A DNA stretch of 14,709 nucleotides from Pseudomonadota bacterium (lineage in GTDB: Bacteria > Pseudomonadota > Alphaproteobacteria > Rhodobacterales > Rhodobacteraceae). Shown here piece after piece: positions 7,451 to 13,448 of the stretch (positions are counted from its first letter, which is position 1; every line of letters starts with the position of its first letter). The stretch spans positions 1-14,709 of the forward strand of contig JACZTQ010000045.1 in assembly GCA_022573605.1 (NCBI GenBank), in the 5' to 3' direction. The translations under genes were made by a program, and so were the position numbers. Under the pieces are notes generated by a model. It saw only the letters and a program-made list of their open reading frames with translations. It had not been told where the DNA came from and made no database searches.

Positions 7451-8082
7451 CAGATCCTCACCTCCACGGCCGGTATCCGCGGGATTTCGCCGGCCTCGAA
7501 GGCCGCGACGTTGACCTCGATCACATCGGTGTCGAAGCGCACCGGCACGTCGAACTCAAACCCCGCCGTCACCGCCGCCCCGGCCGCCGGAGCGGTTGCA
7601 AAAGTGACCATCCCGGTGGTCGCATCGACGCTGAAGTCGGGACCCTCCGCTTTCTCGACCCCATCGAGGGCGACCCGCACCGTGCCCGCCACCGGCTTGG
7701 TGATGTCGCGCCGAAACTCGTGGCTGCCGGGCGCGTAGGTCTTGGCCAGGGTGAACGCGACCGCCGCCCCGTCGCCGGTGCCGATCGCCTGGTCGAGCGG
7801 GCCGGGCACCGCCGACGGCGCACAGGATTTGTGGTCGAGCCAGTCCTTCCAGCGAAACCCGTTCAGCATCCCGCGCCGCGCCTCGAAGAAACTCAGCACC
7901 GATTCCAGGTCATCCAGCGACTGCACGCCGAGCCCGGCGTCATAGCGCCGCCGCGATTGCTGCCACGGCGTGTTGCGATGCTCGAATCCGTTCACCAGGG
8001 AAATCACCTCGGTGCGCCGCTCGACGCCGCCGGTCGAGCCGAAGGAAATCGCGGTCGGAAACCGGACCTCGTGAAAACTCAT
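7450..8082 (-). CDS. GTA distal tail protein, DUF2460 (g12)
   Basis: This 210-aa DUF2460 protein is the distal tail (Dit-like) ring at the end of the tail tube. Family landmarks are FPTAISFGSTGGVERRTEV (8-26), NGFEHRNTPWQQSRRRYDAG (31-50) and FFEARRGMLNGFRWKDWLD (about 67-85). The C-terminal half is beta-rich. The start at 8082 has GAGG 7 nt upstream, inside the 9-nt gap after the tape-measure stop. The length agrees with RcGTA g12. Confidence 0.93.
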   Translation of the reverse strand: MSFHEVRFPTAISFGSTGGVERRTEVISLVNGFEHRNTPWQQSRRRYDAGLGVQSLDDLESVLSFFEARRGMLNGFRWKDWLDHKSCAPSAVPGPLDQAIGTGDGAAVAFTLAKTYAPGSHEFRRDITKPVAGTVRVALDGVEKAEGPDFSVDATTGMVTFATAPAAGAAVTAGFEFDVPVRFDTDVIEVNVAAFEAGEIPRIPAVEVRI

Positions 8083-8091
8083 CGCCTTTCC

Positions 8092-8748
8092 TCACAATCT
8101 GCTGTTGCCGCGCGACACCGCGCGCGCCAGTTGCGCCGCGATCTGCCCGCGTGAGCGCTGGAAGCCCTCGATGTCGGGCGTGGTGATGTTGATCGTGACC
8201 ACCGGCCCGGCCGAGCCACCACTGGCGGCGATGCCAAGGCGGCCATCCGGCCCGCGGGTCAGCGGCATCACCGCCTCGGGTCCGGCCTCCCCCATCAATC
8301 CGGCGCCGCCTCGCATCGGAAACAGCGTCGGGCCATCGACGATCCCGCCCCTGGCGAAGGCCCGCACCCGGCCGGCCGAAAAGGCCCCGCCCTGGGCAAA
8401 GCTGAACGCACTCATCAGCGAACCGACCAGGCCGTTCAGGCTCGAGCCCAGCGCGTTCTGCACCGGCCGCAACGCCGCATTCAGCGATCGCCCGGCGACA
8501 TCGCGCGCCAGGCCCCGCATCACCTCGCTCAGCTTGCCGCCGCCGAAGACCGCCCGGTCGAAGGCGCTCCGCAGGCTCGTCCCCAGCGATCGCGACAGCC
8601 GCTGGGTCTGGCCATCCATCGCCTTCATCACCTCGGTGGCGCCGGCCATCTCGCTGGCAAATCCGCCCGCCAGCGATTGCAGCTCCGCCAGCGTGGCGCC
8701 AAGATCGCGGGCCGACGACCCGAACTCCGTCTCAGATCCGAAACTCAT
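8092..8748 (-). CDS. Short tail tape-measure protein (g11)
   Basis: This 218-aa protein is nearly the same length as the RcGTA tape measure (about 219 aa) and far shorter than most siphophage tape measures. Residues 15-110 are largely helical and Ala/Leu-rich. Residues 131-176 hold the C-terminal landmark FARGGIVDGPTLFPMRGGAG followed by LMGEAGPEAVMPLTRG, seen in tape-measure proteins of many Alphaproteobacterial phages. A Thr/Ile-rich strand (VVTINITTPD) and a basic tail follow. It sets tail length and presumably leaves the tube before DNA ejection. Its ATG overlaps the preceding stop (ATGA). Confidence 0.92.
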   Translation of the reverse strand: MSFGSETEFGSSARDLGATLAELQSLAGGFASEMAGATEVMKAMDGQTQRLSRSLGTSLRSAFDRAVFGGGKLSEVMRGLARDVAGRSLNAALRPVQNALGSSLNGLVGSLMSAFSFAQGGAFSAGRVRAFARGGIVDGPTLFPMRGGAGLMGEAGPEAVMPLTRGPDGRLGIAASGGSAGPVVTINITTPDIEGFQRSRGQIAAQLARAVSRGNSRL

Positions 8749-8978
8749 GCCTTGCTTCCCTTATCCTGGTCCGGAAACCGCGCCATCAACCCCTCCAGGG
8801 CGGCGCGCTCCATCCAGCTCCCGGCGCCGCCGACGGCCAGTATCCCGGCCCCCTCCAGGGCCCGTTGCAACTCGACCGGGGTCATCGCCCAGAACACCTC
8901 CGGCGCCAATCGCAAGGCGCCGAGGCCAAGCCGCATCAACTCGGTCCAGGCCAGCGCCTCGCCTTGTCTCGAGGTCAT
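8745..8978 (-). CDS. Tail assembly chaperone, Rcc01693 family (g10.1)
   Basis: This 77-aa protein is of the Rcc01693/DUF2376 type. It is largely helical, with EALAWTELMRLGLGALRLAP (6-25) and FWAMTPVELQRALEGAG. It is the second of a pair of small genes between tube and tape measure, the usual place of tail-assembly chaperones that load the tape measure before tube polymerisation. It overlaps the previous gene and the next gene by 4 nt each (ATGA). Its own ribosome site is poor: the nearest GGAG is 14 nt from the ATG, with a small hairpin between, so translation probably depends on coupling or frameshifting. Confidence 0.9.
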   Translation of the reverse strand: MTSRQGEALAWTELMRLGLGALRLAPEVFWAMTPVELQRALEGAGILAVGGAGSWMERAALEGLMARFPDQDKGSKA

Positions 8979-9349
8979 CCGGGCGACCCGGTCTCCGGCT
9001 GGCCCGTCTCCGGCTGGCCCGTCTCCGGCTGGCCCATCTCCGGCTGAAACGTGCGCGACAGCAGCAGCAGCCCGGCCTTCATTGCGCCGACAGCGCCGCC
9101 CTCGATCTGCGCGACCGCGAGTTCATCCTCGGTGACAGCCCCGCCGCCGCCGCCGATCCCGGCCGCCAGCAAGGCGATCAGTTCCGCCGTCGCCACGCCG
9201 CCGGTTTCGAACTTCTCGGCCAGGCCCAGCAAGCTGGTCACCTTCAGCCGGGCTTCCAGCTCGGCCAGCGCACCCAGCGTGAGGCGCATGACGTGCTCCC
9301 GGCCATCGACCCGGATCGCCACCTCGCCGCGCTGCGGATTGGCCGCCAT
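8975..9349 (-). CDS. GTA tail assembly chaperone-like protein (g10)
   Basis: This 124-aa protein matches the GTA g10 / DUF3356-like family. The N-terminal part NPQRGEVAIRVDGREHVMRL and LGALAELEARLKVTSLLGLA (25-44) is characteristic. A Gly-rich stretch (IGGGGGAV) and a second helix follow to about residue 99. The last 25 residues are a low-complexity GQPET repeat, not part of the conserved domain as I know it. It follows the tube gene with a 1-nt overlap (TGATG) and overlaps g10.1 by 4 nt. The likely role, with g10.1, is chaperoning the tape measure during tail assembly. Confidence 0.88.
   Translation of the reverse strand: MAANPQRGEVAIRVDGREHVMRLTLGALAELEARLKVTSLLGLAEKFETGGVATAELIALLAAGIGGGGGAVTEDELAVAQIEGGAVGAMKAGLLLLSRTFQPEMGQPETGQPETGQPETGSPG
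8991..9046 (-). repeat. 15-bp tandem repeat, about 3.7 copies, inside g10
   Basis: On the plus strand GTCTCCGGCTGGCCC is repeated exactly three times from 8991 to 9035. A fourth partial copy differing at the first base (ATCTCCGGCTG) follows. On the coding strand the unit reads as the pentapeptide GQPET; the first coding copy reads QPEM. The period is a multiple of three, so copy number can change without breaking the frame. Each unit also carries GGAG on the coding strand. Confidence 0.95.
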
Positions 9350-9762
9350 CAGATCGCGGTGAAGGTCAGGGCCCCGGCCGAGACCAGCGCGATCTCGAAC
9401 CCGGCCTCGCCGTCATGCTGGCCGGAATATTCGAGGCTGGTCAGTTGGAATGGCCCGCTGACGACACCAAAATCCGGGATCACGATCTCGAAGTCCGGGA
9501 TCGTCCCGTCGAAGAACACCCGGCGCAGCGCCGCATCCGAGGCCGCGTCCTTGAAGATGCCCGAGCCCGAGATCGCGGCCGCCCGCAAGCCGGCGCCGGC
9601 CAGCAATTCGCGCCAGTTCCCGGCCGACTCGGCGGTGGTCACGTCGACCGTGTCCGAGTTGAACGACAGCCGCGTCGCCCGCAGGCCCGCAACAGTCACG
9701 AAAGTTCCGCCGCCGGTCTCGTCCAGCTTCAGAAGCAGATCCTTGCCCTTCTGCGCGGTCAT
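9349..9762 (-). CDS. Major tail (tube) protein, TP901-1 type (g9)
   Basis: This 137-aa protein of the phage major tail protein 2 / TP901-1 family forms the stacked rings of the tail tube. Landmarks are QKGKDLLLKLDETGGGTFVT at the N-terminus, RATRLSFNSDTVDVT, NWRELLAGAGLRAAAISGSG and the C-terminal SLEYSGQHDGEAGFEIALVS. ATG 9762 has AGGAG 7 nt upstream. Unlike most neighbours it does not overlap the upstream gene: a 48-nt AT-rich leader with its own strong ribosome site precedes it, as expected for a high-copy protein. Confidence 0.94.
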   Translation of the reverse strand: MTAQKGKDLLLKLDETGGGTFVTVAGLRATRLSFNSDTVDVTTAESAGNWRELLAGAGLRAAAISGSGIFKDAASDAALRRVFFDGTIPDFEIVIPDFGVVSGPFQLTSLEYSGQHDGEAGFEIALVSAGALTFTAI

Positions 9763-9814
9763 GCGCTATCTCCTGATTATTGTTTATATTCCACGAATTA
9801 GGAGGCTATCCTAA
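9763..9814 (-). promoter_or_regulatory. Leader of the major tail gene with hairpin over g8 stop
   Basis: On the coding strand TTAGGA, a 5-nt loop and TCCTAA (9814-9798) form a perfect 6-bp stem containing the TAG stop of g8. Then come 35 nt of unusually AT-rich sequence (GAATATAAACAATAATC) and CAGGAG before the ATG. This could be an RNA-processing or stabilising site, an unstructured translation enhancer, or a weak internal promoter. It is the most AT-rich stretch inside the operon. Confidence 0.4.
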
Positions 9815-10236
9815 ATCGTATCCTCGACTGTCAGCCGGAATCTCATCTCGATCCGGCGCAACGCGTCGCCCTCCGCGCGCCGGGTCCGCGCATCGACAAA
9901 GCGCACCACGATGACCCGCCCGCGGCTCATCGTGATGGCGCCGCCGAGCATGGCGTCCGAAATCGCTCCCGCGGCCTGCTTGGCCTCGGCGAATCCCCGG
10001 CGCGGAGCATGGACCGCGATGGTCAGCAGATGCGCCGCGCCCCGGTCGGTGGCGGTGCTCCAGTCCCGGGCGCTCTCGTCGCCGATGGTCACGTAGATCC
10101 CGTCGGGATCGGCCTCGGCGTCCAGCGAGGGCGGCGCGTCGTAGATCCGCCCGGCCACCAGAGCCGCGACACCGGCATCGTTGCTGAGGAGCTGGAACAC
10201 CCCCTCCTGCAATGGCCACGACAATGCATAGGTCAT
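9811..10236 (-). CDS. Tail terminator, DUF3168 (g8)
   Basis: This 141-aa DUF3168 protein caps the tail tube and joins it to the head. Landmarks are LQEGVFQLLSNDAGVAALVA near residues 9-28, RIYDAPPS, DGIYVTIGDE, and LLTIAVHAPRRGFAEAKQAA in the middle. The C-terminus is a predicted beta segment (RRIEMRFRLTVEDT). The ATG overlaps the stop of the head-closure gene by 4 nt (ATGA). Position and length match RcGTA g8. Confidence 0.92.
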   Translation of the reverse strand: MTYALSWPLQEGVFQLLSNDAGVAALVAGRIYDAPPSLDAEADPDGIYVTIGDESARDWSTATDRGAAHLLTIAVHAPRRGFAEAKQAAGAISDAMLGGAITMSRGRVIVVRFVDARTRRAEGDALRRIEMRFRLTVEDTI

Positions 10237-10577
10237 GCGAAGGGGCCCTCCTCGACCCAGCAGGTCAGGTAGGCGCCACGGTCGTCCGCCTCGCTGACAC
10301 CCCTGATCGCGAAGATCCGCCCGCCCCGGCGGAACCGCTGCTCGGCGACCGGCCGGCGGTCCGAGCCCATGGCGGCGGAGCGGATGGTGATGCGATGGGT
10401 GATGCGAGAGATTTCGCGGACGCCGCTGACGCGTTCGTGCGCGCTGGAGGCCCGGAGCTCGGCCCAGACCGTGCCCAGCGCGTTCCAGACGATCTGCCAG
10501 CCGCCGCCGCCATCGGCGATGCGCTGCGGCGCCTCCAGGGTCAGGCGGGTCGATAGTCTCGGGGTCCGGAATGCCAT
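10233..10577 (-). CDS. Head closure / head-tail joining protein (g7)
   Basis: This 114-aa protein of the phage head-tail joining family forms the ring between the connector and the tail terminator. Features are LSTRLTLEAPQRIADGGGGW at the N-terminus, TVWAELRAS, HERVSGVREISRITHRITIR (47-66), and the C-terminal block RIFAIRGVSEADDRGAYLTC. The start at 10577 is chosen for GGGAGG 7 nt upstream; a longer reading from 10637 would run into the preceding gene and adds unrelated Arg/Cys-rich residues. Confidence 0.91.
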   Translation of the reverse strand: MAFRTPRLSTRLTLEAPQRIADGGGGWQIVWNALGTVWAELRASSAHERVSGVREISRITHRITIRSAAMGSDRRPVAEQRFRRGGRIFAIRGVSEADDRGAYLTCWVEEGPFA

Positions 10578-10590
10578 CGCGCCGCCTCCC

Positions 10591-11172
10591 CTACAGCCGC
10601 ACCGGCTGCTGGGTCTCCAGCAGCGCCTGAACGGCAACCGGTATGCCCCGCCCCGGCTCGGAGTCGCCGGTGCGGTTCTCGAAGTAATGCGCCGCCAGCA
10701 GCATCACCGCCTGGGTCAGATCGCCCGGCACGTCGTTCCAGCTCGGCCCGAAGCCGGCATCGAAGATCAACTCGGCCAGATGGCCCTGCGGGATCGCCGG
10801 CAGCGCGCCGCCGCCCGAGCCCGTCAGCCGCTGCCGGCTGCCGCCGAGCGCCAGCGACCAGGCCCCCGCCGCCACCGCGATGGTCGTCGCGCCCTTGATG
10901 AAGCTGATACTGGCGATCGCCGCCACCGGCCCGACCGGCAGCACCAGCTGCCCGTCGCGGTTCCACGCCGTCACCTGCAACTTGAACTGGCGCCGGATCA
11001 GCGCCTTGCAGACCCGCGCCTCGACCACCGTGGTGGCATTGCGCAGATACAGCTCGAGCAGCGCATCCTCCGCCGAATCGTCGGCGAACCCCTGCGCCAT
11101 CCGCAAATGCGCCGCGAACTCGTCCAGCGGAACCGGGTTCACCGCCGCCGGCGAGGCTTCCGTCAAGATCAT
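10591..11172 (-). CDS. Head-tail connector protein, gp6 / phiE125 gp8-like (g6)
   Basis: This 193-aa head-tail connector forms the adaptor ring directly beneath the portal. The N-terminal helical block (PVPLDEFAAHLRMAQGFADD and LELYLRNATTVVEARVCKAL) is typical. It is followed by a beta segment (QFKLQVTAWNRDGQLVLPVG, PVAAIASISFIKG) and the conserved C-terminal helix DLTQAVMLLAAHYFENRTGD. ATG 11172 has AGAGGA about 8 nt upstream, within the 13-nt gap to the previous gene. Length and position correspond to RcGTA g6. Confidence 0.92.
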   Translation of the reverse strand: MILTEASPAAVNPVPLDEFAAHLRMAQGFADDSAEDALLELYLRNATTVVEARVCKALIRRQFKLQVTAWNRDGQLVLPVGPVAAIASISFIKGATTIAVAAGAWSLALGGSRQRLTGSGGGALPAIPQGHLAELIFDAGFGPSWNDVPGDLTQAVMLLAAHYFENRTGDSEPGRGIPVAVQALLETQQPVRL

Positions 11173-11185
11173 TCCCGTCGTCCTC

Positions 11186-11482
11186 TCAGCTGTTGCCGAT
11201 CCGGATGGTCAGCGACCTCCGGACCTTGCGCCCATTGGTGGTCTGGATGAAGCTGGCCACGAGATAGGCCTCGCCCGGCCTGCCACCGCCCAGAACCGCT
11301 GTCGTCGTTGTCGTCGTGTTCGAGGCCGAGACCACCGCCAGGCCGCCCGCCGCGGCCTCGTCGGGGGTCACGGTCCAGCCCAGATCGGCGCTGATCTGCT
11401 CGCCGCCGGTCAGCATCCGGCTGCCCCAGTCGAAGCTGTAGTCCAGCTCCGAGGCGGGGTTTTTCAGGAAATATTCGTTCAT
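11186..11482 (-). CDS. Small beta-rich structural protein of unknown role
   Basis: This is a 98-aa protein with alternating predicted strands. It begins NEYFLKNPASELDYSFDWGS, has TPDEAAAGGLAVVSASN in the middle, a run of six Thr (56-61), and ends GRKVRRSLTIRIGNS, like a small Ig-like or beta-sandwich domain. From memory it resembles small proteins placed after the capsid gene in HK97-type phages, sometimes labelled fibre-tail adaptor; I cannot confirm this. The RcGTA cluster as I know it has no gene at this point. Candidate roles are capsid decoration, head spike or connector accessory. The ribosome site is weak (GGGGTGA). It follows a 134-nt gap and precedes g6 by 13 nt. Confidence 0.8.
   Translation of the reverse strand: MNEYFLKNPASELDYSFDWGSRMLTGGEQISADLGWTVTPDEAAAGGLAVVSASNTTTTTTAVLGGGRPGEAYLVASFIQTTNGRKVRRSLTIRIGNS
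11301..11318 (-). repeat. Short GTC-rich microsatellite encoding six Thr
   Basis: The plus strand reads GTCGTCGTTGTCGTCGTG, two near-identical 9-nt units. They encode the Thr-56 to Thr-61 run in the small beta-rich protein. In-frame slippage could alter the length of this loop. Confidence 0.6.
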
Positions 11483-11538
11483 CTCGTCACCCCGGGTCCG
11501 CTGTTTCGTCCGCGAAGCTTGTCAGCCCGATCACCGAT

Positions 11539-11592
11539 CCCGCCGGCAGCGGGCGGACCTGATCCGCACCGGCGGGGCGCTGGCCCCGCCGG
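11539..11592 (-). terminator. GC hairpins after the capsid gene (attenuator or stabiliser)
   Basis: CCGGCGGGGC (11569-11578), loop GCTG and GCCCCGCCGG (11583-11592) form a perfect 10-bp stem beginning 24 nt past the capsid stop codon. A second stem, CCCGC/GCGGG with a 5-nt loop, lies at 11539-11553. There is no U-tract, so full intrinsic termination is unlikely. Partial attenuation or 3'-end protection of a capsid mRNA is more plausible. The rest of the 134-nt gap (11483-11616) holds no gene. Confidence 0.55.
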
Positions 11593-11616
11593 GCAATCGG
11601 TTCTGGCCGGCGCGCC

Positions 11617-12792
11617 TTACGACAGGCCGAACTTCAGCGTCTTGATCGCCGCAAAGTCGGTGACATCGCCGCCGACCCGCTTGGTGGCGAAGAACATCAC
11701 GTTCGGCTTGGCCGAGAACGGATCGCGCAGGATGCGCATGTCCGGACGCTCGGCGATGGTGTAGCCATGGCCGAAGTCGCCAAAGGCGATGGCATGGCTG
11801 TCGGCGGCGATATCGGGCATGTCCTCGACCATGGCCACCGGATAGCCCATCAGGCGCGCCGGATGATGCGCCTCCAGGCCCTCCACCCAGAGGAACCGGC
11901 CCTGGGTGTCCTTCATCTTGCGCACATCGCCGGCGGTCTTCGAGTTCATCACGAAGGCCGCGTCGGCGCGGTACTCGGCGCCCAGCGTATAGACCAGGTC
12001 GATCAGCGAATCGGCCGGCTCGTTGGCGTCGAAGGCGCCGCTGGTGCCGGTGGCGATATAGCCGAGGTTGCCCCAGGCCCAGGAGGCGTCGGCGACCATC
12101 GTCTTGGTCAGGAAGCCGCTCGGCTTGCCGACCCCGTCGCCATTGACGAAGGCCGCGCTCTCGGCCCGCAGGAAGCGGTCGGCGATGCGCTCGGCGAGCC
12201 AGGCCTCGACATCGAAGGCGACATCGTCGAGGATGCGCTGCGACGCCTTCGGGCTGGCCGACAGCTCGTGCAGCGGGATCGAGATGCGGTCGATCAGCGG
12301 CGAGGTGGTCTCGGTGACAGCCGCGACCTCGTCGATCCAGCCGGCGCCGATCTCGTTGTGGTCGATCAGCACGTCGTAGGCGCTGGCCTCGACCTGCACC
12401 ACCCGCGAGATCGCCCGGATGCTGGCGCCCGAGCGCAGCACATGCTCGACCTGCTCGGCGGTCTTGGGATCGACCAGATAGCCGCCCTCGGCGGATATGC
12501 CGGTGTTCAGGCCCTTGGTATCCAGCGCCAGGCTTTTCAGCGCGTCCTCGTCGCCGCGGCGCACATAGGCGGCAAAGGCCTTCTGGTGCGGCAGTTCGGC
12601 ATTGGCGCTGGTCTCCAGCGCCGGGCGGCGCAGCCCGGAAGCCTTGCGGTCCAGCCCTTCGATTCGGCTCGTCATGTCGGTCATGCGCTTGCTCATGTCA
12701 TCCTGGAAGTTGTTGAAGTTCTTCAGAAACTCGGCTGCGGCCGATTTCGCCTCGACGGTCACCGCCGGGGTCTTCAGGTCAGTCTCGGTCAT
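11617..12792 (-). CDS. HK97-fold major capsid protein (g5)
   Basis: This 391-aa protein builds the icosahedral head. Residues 12-58 are charged and helical (FLKNFNNFQDDMSKRMTDMT), the delta/scaffolding domain removed by the prohead protease. Cleavage probably occurs between about residues 87 and 100, shortly before GISAEGGYLVDPKTAEQVEH, where the HK97 core begins. Core landmarks include SIPLHELSASPKASQRILDD, VEAWLAERIADRFLRAESAA, FVNGDGVGKPSGFL, FVMNSKTAGDVRKMKDTQGR and the C-terminal YTIAERPDMRILRDPF. ATG 12792 has AAGGA 9 nt upstream. A 62-nt leader separates it from the protease gene and 134 nt with a strong hairpin follow it. The length is close to RcGTA g5 (about 398 aa). Confidence 0.96.
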   Translation of the reverse strand: MTETDLKTPAVTVEAKSAAAEFLKNFNNFQDDMSKRMTDMTSRIEGLDRKASGLRRPALETSANAELPHQKAFAAYVRRGDEDALKSLALDTKGLNTGISAEGGYLVDPKTAEQVEHVLRSGASIRAISRVVQVEASAYDVLIDHNEIGAGWIDEVAAVTETTSPLIDRISIPLHELSASPKASQRILDDVAFDVEAWLAERIADRFLRAESAAFVNGDGVGKPSGFLTKTMVADASWAWGNLGYIATGTSGAFDANEPADSLIDLVYTLGAEYRADAAFVMNSKTAGDVRKMKDTQGRFLWVEGLEAHHPARLMGYPVAMVEDMPDIAADSHAIAFGDFGHGYTIAERPDMRILRDPFSAKPNVMFFATKRVGGDVTDFAAIKTLKFGLS

Positions 12793-12854
12793 GCTTGGTG
12801 TTCCTTCTTTCAGAATTGGCTTCGGAGATTGGCAGAGACCCGCTCAAGCGGAAC
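12793..12854 (-). promoter_or_regulatory. Leader of the capsid gene with hairpin after g4 stop
   Basis: On the coding strand CCGC, TTGA, GCGG (12851-12840) form a 4-bp stem with a tetraloop 3 nt after the protease stop. About 47 nt of less GC-rich, weakly structured sequence and GAAGGAACACC follow before the ATG. The arrangement parallels the leader of the major tail gene (9763-9814). Confidence 0.35.
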
Positions 12855-13427
12855 TCAGCGGGGATGGCCTGCGCCCTCGGCCAGGGCCTCAGCCAGGGCC
12901 AGTTCCATGATCTCGGCGGCGTCAGGCGCCGCCAGCATGGCCCGGGCCGTGGGAAGCATCGGAAACGTCACCAGCGACACCTCCCACAAATCGATCTCCA
13001 GCAGCCGGCGCCCGCCGGTGTCGCGGTTGGCTTCGGCCTTCACGGTGCGGTAGCCGATCGACAGCCCGTCGACGGCGCCCGCCCGCATCAGGGTCAGCGC
13101 CTCGGCGCCCTGCGCCACCTCGGCCAGGATCTCGCCGGAGACGTTCAGGCCGCGGGCGTCCTCGCGCACCTCCCGCCACACCCCGATGGGGCGCGCCGGA
13201 TCGTGCTGCCAGAGAAACTTCACCTTCCGCCCGGCCGCCGCCAGCCGCGCCAGCGAGGCCCCGAAAGCGCCGGGGGCAACCACGTCGCCGCCCTGGTCGG
13301 GCTCGCCGAACAGCGAGGCGTAACCTTGCACCACCCCGCTCTCGATCGCCCTTGCCTGGCCGTCGAAAGGCATGAACTTGACCTCCAGCCCGTGCGCTCC
13401 ACGGGCCGTTCCGTAATCCGTCTGCAT
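12855..13427 (-). CDS. HK97-family prohead protease (g4)
   Basis: This 190-aa serine protease (S78/HK97 family) cleaves the capsid N-terminal domain during head maturation. VVQGYASLFGEPDQGGDVVA (32-51) is the family N-terminal block. His75 in FLWQHDPARPIGVW and Ser123 in AGAVDGLSIGYRTV are the expected catalytic residues, with Glu149 in DLWEVSLVTFPMLPTA a candidate third. The start at 13427 has GGAGGGG 9 nt upstream. It lies 21 nt after the portal gene, with no room for the small g3.5 present in R. capsulatus, and 62 nt before the capsid gene. Confidence 0.94.
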   Translation of the reverse strand: MQTDYGTARGAHGLEVKFMPFDGQARAIESGVVQGYASLFGEPDQGGDVVAPGAFGASLARLAAAGRKVKFLWQHDPARPIGVWREVREDARGLNVSGEILAEVAQGAEALTLMRAGAVDGLSIGYRTVKAEANRDTGGRRLLEIDLWEVSLVTFPMLPTARAMLAAPDAAEIMELALAEALAEGAGHPR

Positions 13428-13448
13428 CTTGTTGATCCCCTCCGGCTG

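Noticed and set aside
8991..9046. CRISPR array
   Set aside because: The 15-bp repeats are directly adjacent without spacers and lie in frame in a coding gene.
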